Assembly: GCA_963693365.1 (NCBI GenBank)
Contig: CAVNZM010000010.1
Location: 9,052,001-9,116,000, forward strand
Source: Amoebidium appalachense
Lineage: Eukaryota; Ichthyosporea
DNA: 64,000 nucleotides
Direction: 5' to 3'
Part shown: one piece after another, positions 42,739 to 64,000 of the stretch
Numbering within the stretch: the stretch's first letter is position 1
Layout of the letters: every line of letters begins with the position of its first letter
Program-made: the position numbers and the translations under genes
Notes under the pieces: model-generated
Database searches by the model: none
What the model was told of the DNA's origin: nothing
What the model saw: the letters and a program-made list of their open reading frames with translations, nothing else

Positions 42739-45130
42739 GTTGTCCTGCACACCACCAACCGCTCAGCACTCGTACTTTACACTGTTCCGGCCCCCTCCTG
42801 TCTTCGTCCTACAGAAACACACACCCACGCAGTCACACACTCACGCATGCACACGCACACACACACACGGCGAGAGCGTGCGAGAGAAAAAACGCACACT
42901 CTCTCAAGCACACGAACACACGCAGCACACAGACACACACGTGCACATACACGCAGTTGCCATCACACACACACACAGAGAACGTGTGTGTGTAGAAGAC
43001 CGCGACACACACACAGACACGCACAGATGCACACAGACACGCACACATACACAAGACACGTACCCACCCACCCACACACGAACACTCGCACCCACATACC
43101 GCGTGCTGGGGGGTTGTGGCGTGGCTGGTGTCATGGTTGGTTGGTGTGCTGTGTGGCTGCCTGCTTGGCGCACCTTCCTTCTCGTTTAATTTGCAAAGGG
43201 CAACAACTATAGCTCCGGCTCGCTGCTAGCTAAAGGGCCCAAAACAGAGCGAGCTCAGCCAGAGTGCGGCAGAACTCTTTTTTATTTTTGTTTTGGATAA
43301 AAAGCATTTATAAGGGTGGTGCAGCCTTGACCAATGAAATCGCACAGGCACAAACGATGTGACGTCACGGGTGCCAGTCGTTCATGTGTAGTTTTGAAGA
43401 AAGTAGGTGGGGAAGTAAGGGAGGGTAGGTTGGCCGTAAACACGTCAAATGTGGTATGCTACAAAGATAAACGAGGAAATCGAACATGGATAGAGAAGGT
43501 GTAGAGTAGACGCACTGCTAGGAGTTCTGAGTTTGGGAATGATATGGGGCCGTCACTCAGAATGATGTCGGGTGGCGTATTAACAAGGTCTAGGAGGGGG
43601 GGCACTGGGGGTGGGGGGAGGAGGTGGGGTAGGGGGAGAAAGTAAGAATTGGGACTAGCGAACTCGCTGCCGTGGTTGCCTTTTACTGAAAGGTACGGGA
43701 GACACCTGCAGCTGCGTTATCTGCCTTCAAGCTCCATCAGTTTCGTTTATTTGCCGCTTACTTGAGAGTTTGGGGTGGGTGTGGCACTGAACCAAGATAG
43801 GTCTCGGAGGGAAAGGGGTTACGGGTGGAGGGGGGGGGAGGGGGGGTGTGAACAGCTGGCACGGGGATCCTGGGGTGACGCGTACGGTGGGGTAGCGAAG
43901 ATTAGGGCAGCTTTGGGTTCATTTTTGGTGTGGGGAGGAAAGGGGGGGAGGGAGGAAATTGGGGAAGAAAAGGAAAGGCAGTAAAGTCAACCTCCACTTG
44001 TCAGCATGGCCTCCTTGAGGCTGTACGTCTGCACCAGACGCCTTGGAAGCTTAGCCGGCAGGGCCGTTCTGACCGTTGGCACTGCGGCAACGACTGCAAC
44101 GAACGACAAACGTTGTACACACGTGAAATACGCAAGTTGCCACCGGTCATGGCAGCTACGTGACTTTATGCTAATCGGTAAGCCCAAGAGGGGCCGGTCT
44201 TACACAGGGTCTGCAAACATGTTTTGAGACTCCCAGCCAACATATCACAGTCGAAACAAAAGCAAAATAAACTGCACATCACCTCCCTCAGATTAGTTTG
44301 ATGCCTGAAACCCGGTCTCTCGCCTTAAAGTGCTATCGATAGATATAGCTGCCTCAAATGTAGATGCTGTGATACTAGTGCGAGGCCCCTCTCCAGGGCC
44401 CTTAACTCGAACTATTTCTGCTCCCTATTTCAAACCCTGTTCGAGATCAAGATCTGTCAGAGGTATCCATGATATAACATATTTCAGATATAAACATAAA
44501 TAGTAATAAGAAAGTAGTTATTGTATATATAAACAAAAAAGTAGTTGTCACACAACCTTATACCCATCTTTTTGTAATGTTGCGCTGCATTGCGAGGTGC
44601 ACTGAAATACATGTTAGGAGGCTCCGGAGCCGAGCTACTGTGATCACGATACTAACCAAATAAGGATTTACGGGTTAACTGCCTTACCAATCAGCGCTCG
44701 ACTGCGACCAGCCCTTTTGCCGGCTTTAGCCTACCGGCCGCCGCCATGCACCAGCGCTGCAGGCCAACGCCAGCCAGTTGGAGACTGACCAGGGCCGCGG
44801 AGGAAGCACTCATGATTAGCTTACCGGAGGAGGCCGAGGGGTGGATCAGGCCCACAGACAGAGATAGAAGGGTTTTTAACGCGTGCACGCAGCAGTGCAC
44901 GCGCGCTAGAAGCCCGCACGGGCACGCACGCACGCTAAGCTACAGGCAGCTCGGGTGGTCGTGAGTTTTGGCGTATTGATGTAGAGGTCGGGGGTGAGTG
45001 GTTTTGGCACCGCACAAGCCGCTTAGAGCGGCTTCTGGAGGGCCGTAATAGCAGTGAAGGTCCAGCTAGACGCACTAGATTGCCACACCGCGTGGGCGGG
45101 TCTGTGAGGGTGCTGAGGAGGGGCTGGAGT
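42739..45130. other. Divergent intergenic region between RING-CH-like and ceramide synthase genes
   Basis: 42780-43090 is CA-rich and may be 5' UTR or a leader intron of the minus-strand gene. 43200-45100 is mostly unique sequence with short G-rich patches (43590-43640, 43830-43850). A 73-codon plus-strand frame at 44006-44227 (MASLRLYVCTRRLGSLAGRA...) has no recognisable family and is not annotated as a gene. A CCAAT box at 44687-44691 may serve ceramide synthase. Confidence 0.5.
43306..43367 (-). promoter_or_regulatory. CRE-CCAAT-TATA promoter of the RING-CH-like gene
   Basis: Reading on the minus strand: TGACGTCA (43360-43367), ATTGG (43331-43335), then TTATAAAT (43306-43313). The spacing (CRE, about 25 bp, CCAAT, about 17 bp, TATA) is that of a compact core promoter. 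Transcription would start near 43280, giving a 5' leader of about 540 bp before the ATG at 42738, possibly with an intron. Confidence 0.55.
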
Positions 45131-55358
<10,228 letters not shown>

Positions 55359-55784
55359 CAGCGCCCCATTACTTTTAATGTCATGGATCGATAGCGGGCA
55401 CTCACACTTGTGTGTTGTAGCATGTTGCAACCTAAATGTGTGCGCGTAGCGCACAGACAACACCTAGCCTTAAAAAGAAACATAGGATTCATACACCATA
55501 CTTGACAGTACGAGATACGGGATAAGTGGCTAGAACATTTGATGTAATGAAGTGATAATGGCATTAGGAAATCGATATAACATGCATACACACACTAGGG
55601 GGACATGGTGGAACAACAGATGATGAAATACACATTAGCACGTGGCCTAGTACATAGTGTGGGTGCTGTAGCTATTTGGAGCATGTATGTATGTGTGCTG
55701 TAGCTATTTATAGCATGTACAGTCTGCACACGGCCTGCTTGTAGCCAGGCCTCGATTCATTAAATCAGCAGGGCCCCAGGGGGG
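55359..55784. other. Convergent 3' intergenic region
   Basis: 426 bp between the stop codons of ceramide synthase (+) and the BAP31-like gene (-). No microsatellite, no AATAAA on either strand that I can see, and one small imperfect duplication (GTGTGCTGTAGCTATTT, about 55661-55725). Confidence 0.6.
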
Positions 55785-59488
<3,704 letters not shown>

Positions 59489-61887
59489 CTCGCTTGACTT
59501 GTCTTGTGGTTGTGTGCTATGGAACTTCGTTTTTTCTTTTTGCCCCACTGGCTAGCTCGGCCTGAGTGGACTGGCCGCAGCCTGCTGCACGGATTACGTA
59601 AGCTGCATACCTGGAGATTTGGGGTTTTGCTTAGCAGTTGGTTGCAATCGAATGCGATCGTGCTGAGTCAAGGCATGGAAATTTTTGGATCTGGGCGGGT
59701 TCCTTGGCTCTTGCCGTTGTGACTTCGAAATTGCATCGCAACTGGCTTCTTAGTCACGGTGGTGGACGAAAACCACATATGCATGTGTGGTGAATCAGTG
59801 GGAATATTAATCCGTGTGTTCATAGGCCTCACACAATGCAACTTCGAACTGTGAAATTTTGGAAGGCCACACGGCCGACATGCCATTGCCTTGAAATTAT
59901 TTTTATTTTATTTTTTTAATAATGGATTTTATTTCGACAGGGCAAAGAATGGATATATAGTACAGTTGCCATAGACACGACGAGATAGTCGCTGAGATAG
60001 CTTCACCGGATATCCAACGATATATACTTGTAATTATCACATGGCGCCATTTTACACTTGTAGATCATCTGATGCGAATTGGCCGAGCCTTTGCTTTGAA
60101 AACGGAACCATTCGGATCCGATAGGTTTACTATATACTGCGTAGCTATGTAGCTACCATGATCCAACCATATGCCTCCATCACCTATAGCCGTTAATTGA
60201 AAAATGCAATGTGCGGCTCTGTTATGACCATGCTGAGGCATGGCTGACTCGAACCAACAATGCGGCTGCCGCAGGGCTGTCATATGTACGTGCGTGCTAA
60301 ATATAGAATTTGGAATACATTTTACATGCCGACTGAAGGGGAAGGGGACGAGGGGGGGAGGGGGGGGGTTGGATGGGTAGGGGGGGGGGGGGGGGGGGGG
60401 GGGGGTCGCAAAAAGGTTTTGCACTGGGCATTCTTTACGCTCGAAGACTCCGGCACTAACAAGTACTCGGGTTAAAATATGAGATTCAATTGGTTTGGGC
60501 TACTTTTTGTGCCACGTTTGCCCAGCCAAACTTATGTACACCTAGTAGACCTCTCATTCCTTCGCGCAGGGAGGGGCGGGGGGGGGGGGGGCGGGGGAGA
60601 AGGCCTAAAGGGAGGAGGGGGGGGGGGGGGGGGGGGGGGGGATTGATGCCATTGATTAATGAAGGCTTGAGAGATATTGGTTTGGAGATGTTTTGTATAA
60701 GATTCAACACAGCGTCAATAGAAACAAAATTTGGCCATAGTTCTTTTTTGTGTAGTCACGGATGCATGTGCATGTCTGGGGACCCAGCCTCAAAAAATGG
60801 CCAACTGCATCTTCCAGTGCAGCCAATCAGATACGGCCACTAGCATGATATCATCATGGCGACAACCGTGTATTCTTAGTGAGGGCTCGCGGGCTCCTAT
60901 ATAGGCCTCGAATCAGCAGCACTAGCGCATGAATGAAAGGCCTCAAACATCAGGCTGATATCAACAGACCTGTAGCTACCCAATCATCATGATATATACG
61001 TGACCGGCGACCGGATGTTGTGTGCGTACACTTGGATAAGTTACCTAATCATAATATGTTATGTCTCGACTCGTGCACACGATATGCATGTGCATCATCA
61101 TGGTCTGCTCTGATACACCCCCTGCTTCTCCCCCCTCCTCCCCCTACCGTGCTCACGAGCAGCCTAGGCCTTCTCTGACCCCTACCCTCAAAGTTTTTTT
61201 TCCGACCCTACACACACCGTAGTAAACAATTGCAAGTGTGCACACAGGCAGAGGCCAGCGTGAACGTAGATGTTGTCCACCATCGCACACAACACTTGAA
61301 CTGCAGGGCGTGCATGAGAGAATACACAGGGCATTACTCCATCTGAGGGTGAAGGGAAAAACGGACGACAGCACCGACCCTTTCCGGAGACACCAGAAAA
61401 CCACAAATGCACAGAGCCTCAAAAACAGCGAAGGCCACAGCATACACCCAACACACCAGCCACTGTGCCACATGCACAGAGGCCACACCAGGCACACACC
61501 ACATGGACCAATCCACTACCCACACAGCGCGTAGGACTATGGGCCCGATTGGACAAGAGACAGTGTGATCCGCATCATTGATTATATTATTAATCATTTA
61601 ATTTAACGGGGCTTCACCACTAATATAGCATTTACACTATTCACATTATTCAACAGTGTGTCCCCACCAGGGGGCTCATCGAATCAATTGGCCAGGCGCC
61701 GATTAGGCCGCCGGGGTCTATTTCCTATATACAAACATTACGAGAACCATACGGAGGCCGGATTCATGTTCCGGCCGTTGGCTGTGTCTACCAAATCAAC
61801 AGTTTAAAAGTATGCAACCACAGCGCCGGGCCAAAGCCACGGGGGCGGGCAGCAAACCAACATTCATGCATGCATAACGGGTGGGGT
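59489..61887. other. Intergenic region between BAP31-like and GT49 genes
   Basis: Mostly unique sequence with G-runs at 60380-60405 and 60580-60640 and a CCAAT box at 60823-60827. An AT-rich patch lies at 59895-59930. No frame shows coding character; the longest, at 61153-61534 on both strands, lack splice context and family resemblance. Confidence 0.55.
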
Positions 61888-63818
61888 CTAAGCATCTAGT
61901 GCACGGCCCATCTTAGTGATCAGGGCCCATAGGGTCTCGGCCTGGCGCTGCTGGGTGCGACGGTAGCGGCGGAAGGCCGTGTCGAAGGGCTTGGGCACGT
62001 GCACGCCGTAGCGGTGGGGCAGCCAGTCCAGCAGGTCGTTCCAGCGGGCCACCACAAAGTCCTCCTGGTGTGCCAGTTGCTTGGTCACGTTGTCCACCAC
62101 CCCGCCCTTCTTGGCCTTGGGCTTGCTGTCAGCTTCCTTGGCTGGGGCCTGGTGGGGTATGTCCACAACAAACAGCTCGGGCAGCCGCCAGAACCGGTAG
62201 CCCCCCACGTGCATCTCAAGCACCTGCTGTGCATAGTTGCCGCCGCGGTTGACAAACGTCTCATTAAACAAAGGAAGGGGTGTGCGGGCCACATAGTAGG
62301 GCTCGAAGCGGCTGACATAGGGCAGGGGGTCGACGGTGTCACTCAGGACCCAGGCATAGTGGTTTGTAGGCACATATGCCGGGCTGAAGTACAGGTGCAT
62401 GGGCTTGGCCTTGCCCTCCAGGAAAGCCTCGACAAGCAAATCCTTGCTCAGTGTGTCGCTGCTCTGTGCCCGCTGGTACATCTGGGCAAGCCGCTCGGCA
62501 CCCATCTCAACGGCAGGGGGCACATAGGCCTCCAGCCCCGGGCAGTCTCTGTTGACACCGTGGGAGGATGCTGCCCTCAGAGTGTGGGCCACATAGGTGG
62601 TCATGGGGGCACTGGGGGTCACGTCCACGTCCAGCACAAACACCCAGGGAAGGGAGATGGGCTGCTGGGCCATGTTGCGCAGCATGTTGATGGGGTAGAA
62701 GGCGTCGGCATCAGAGGAGGTGTGGTCCAGGCGCCACACAAGGTGGATGGCAAGGTGCTTCTTGAGCACTGGCTGGGCCGCAATGACCCCAAGCACGTCC
62801 TGCGCCTGCTGCTGGCTGTCCACAAGCAGCGCAAAGGACACGGGGCCCTTCCAGAGCTGTGTCAGACGCACAAGGTGCTGTGGGGGGGAGGTGGTGTAAG
62901 TACAGATGGCTGGATGTGAGTAATTTCACTTGGACTATATGTAGGCACCCTTGTACTCTGCTAATCCTAATATTTGCTTGCATGCAATGACCTGCAAATC
63001 ACACATGCACATGCAACAACCTAAAAGAATGCACGTGCACACACAGCCCAGCCGAATCAAATACACACCTGAATGCGGTTGAATGTTCCCTGCGAAGCAA
63101 CGGCAATGGCGTTGCCCTTCTTCAACGCTGCCAGGTTGGGGTTCTTCCAGTCGTCGCCCTTGAAAAAGAACGGCCGGAAAGCAAACGTTTTGTTGTACAG
63201 CACACGTGTTTCATACACATCGCTGTTTGTGCCCTGTGTTGCAATTTCGAGGTATTTGGGGGTGGGGCTATCGCAAACGCGCAGGCCACGGATGTTTGCA
63301 CCGCCAAAGCAAAAACTGCGGCCTGAGGGGGCATCTGCAGGAGCAGGCACCATGCCGTACTCGTGCGCACGGCACTGTCTGGTGTGTGGCTGGGCAAGAG
63401 CACGCTTTGTGTATGCCTGGCGGGGCTTCGAGGACAAGCCGGAGGACACCCGGGCATACGTGGCAGCAGGCAGCTCCACCCCGTACCTGTGCGCACCCAT
63501 GTACTCGGCATACTGCCTCTGTGTGGCCGCAATGGACTCCTGCAGCGTATATGCCTCATCGGCCATGGACGACAGCTTCAGGTGCCTGCGCACATCGCTC
63601 TTGGGTCTAACACTGTCCCGAAATAGCTGATTTAGATTAATGTAGACACTGGTTTGCGTGTCTGTGCTCACAAGAACAAAAAGAGCCGCCGCAGAAATAA
63701 CAGCAATTAGAAGAGCACGAAACCCTCTCATACAGAACCCACCCTGCACACCGGCTGAGTGCAAGTTGGCCCTAGCACGCCCAAGAACGGGCGAATTTGG
63801 CTTCATCGTGATTTGCAT
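61888..63818 (-). CDS. Type II membrane glycosyltransferase, family GT49 (B4GAT1/LARGE C-domain-like), 579 aa
   Basis: Exon 1 is 63818-63069, exon 2 is 62877-61888 (TAG), joined in phase 0. A short cytosolic tail is followed by a signal anchor (RALLIAVISAAALFVLV, about 35-52), a stem, and a lumenal catalytic domain. GT49 marks: the strand IAVASQGTFNRIQHLV opening the domain, FYPINMLRNMA (310-320), the metal-binding DVD of FVLDVDVTP (333-335), RFEPYYVARTPLPLFNETF, and the late IPHQAP motif. Animal B4GAT1 adds beta-1,4-glucuronic acid and LARGE's second domain the same in matriglycan synthesis on dystroglycan. The acceptor used here is unknown. The start at 63818 is the first ATG in a frame that stays open further upstream; a second Met twelve bases on is also possible. 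The C-terminal 80 residues after IPHQAP are Lys-rich and not typical. Confidence 0.88.
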
Positions 63819-64000
63819 TTTTATGCTCGGTGACGACTTCGCTCCAGCGAAAAAAAAGGTGGGAGTGAAGTGGACTGTTGCTAGCACTGCGTTGAGGAAA
63901 AAATCATTGTCCTTTAGCCCCTTGCAACTACTTGACTTGCGTATTATGGGTGTGAAAAGACAACCCTCTGCTAGGTTTAAATTTTTGCGAAAATCGTTAT
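63819..64000 (-). other. 5' flank of the GT49 gene
   Basis: 182 bp of AT-richer sequence running out of the window. No TATA, CCAAT or CRE consensus is visible in this short piece. Confidence 0.5.

Noticed and set aside
44006-44227. 73-codon plus-strand open frame
   Set aside because: Has an ATG and a stop but no recognisable domain or splice context; an equally open frame lies on the other strand.
61999-62919. 306-codon plus-strand open frame opposite the GT49 gene
   Set aside because: Shadow frame of the real minus-strand exon, which has clear GT49 motifs.

Overview
This is eukaryotic nuclear DNA. The genes are split by many GT-AG introns, and the non-coding sequence is saturated with (CA/TG)n, (CT/GA)n and very long G/C homopolymers. 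No rRNA, tRNA, CRISPR array or bacterial operon is visible. I rebuilt genes by joining exons whose reading phases agree across splice sites. The ceramide synthase carries a homeobox-like domain of the animal type, and GT49 and BAP31-like genes are also present. A unicellular or early-branching holozoan relative of animals is the most attractive source, but this is an inference from a handful of genes.

Layout. 0.5-0.8 kb (-): first visible exon of a PDCD2/TSR4-like gene. 4.2-16.2 kb (+): 19-exon gene for a multi-pass membrane protein that I cannot name, 5' end unresolved. 18.6-22.3 kb (-): complete 5-exon TLC-domain protein, TLCD4/TMEM56-like, 343 aa. 23.6-26.1 kb (-): weak exon chain of a possible further gene. 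28.4-31.6 kb (-): secreted, probably GPI-anchored GH20 beta-N-acetylhexosaminidase of chitobiase architecture, 921 aa, almost intronless. 35.8-42.7 kb (-): 9-exon protein with an N-terminal RING-CH-like Cys/His cluster and a C-terminal coiled coil, 400 aa. 45.1-55.4 kb (+): complete 13-exon ceramide synthase, 387 aa. 55.8-59.5 kb (-): 6-exon BAP31-like ER membrane protein ending in a KKXX signal, 155 aa. 61.9-63.8 kb (-): 2-exon type II membrane glycosyltransferase of family GT49, 579 aa.

Four or more of the products belong to the ER/Golgi membrane system: two TLC-fold proteins, BAP31-like, GT49, and the unnamed multi-pass protein. They face both ways and there is no sign of co-transcription. 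Ceramide synthase and the BAP31-like gene converge tail to tail 426 bp apart. The RING-like gene and ceramide synthase diverge head to head across about 2.4 kb.

The most unusual property is the relation between simple repeats and genes. Many introns begin in (GT)n or a G-run and end in (CA)nCAG, so splice sites sit inside the microsatellite. Compound C-run/A-run tracts always have the same polarity. A dispersed G-run-anchored repeat occurs as a tandem triplicate at 17.3-18.0 kb, inverted at 52.3-52.6 kb and as a single copy at 36.7 kb. Perfect TGACGTCA palindromes with CCAAT boxes recur upstream of three genes and at one orphan site.
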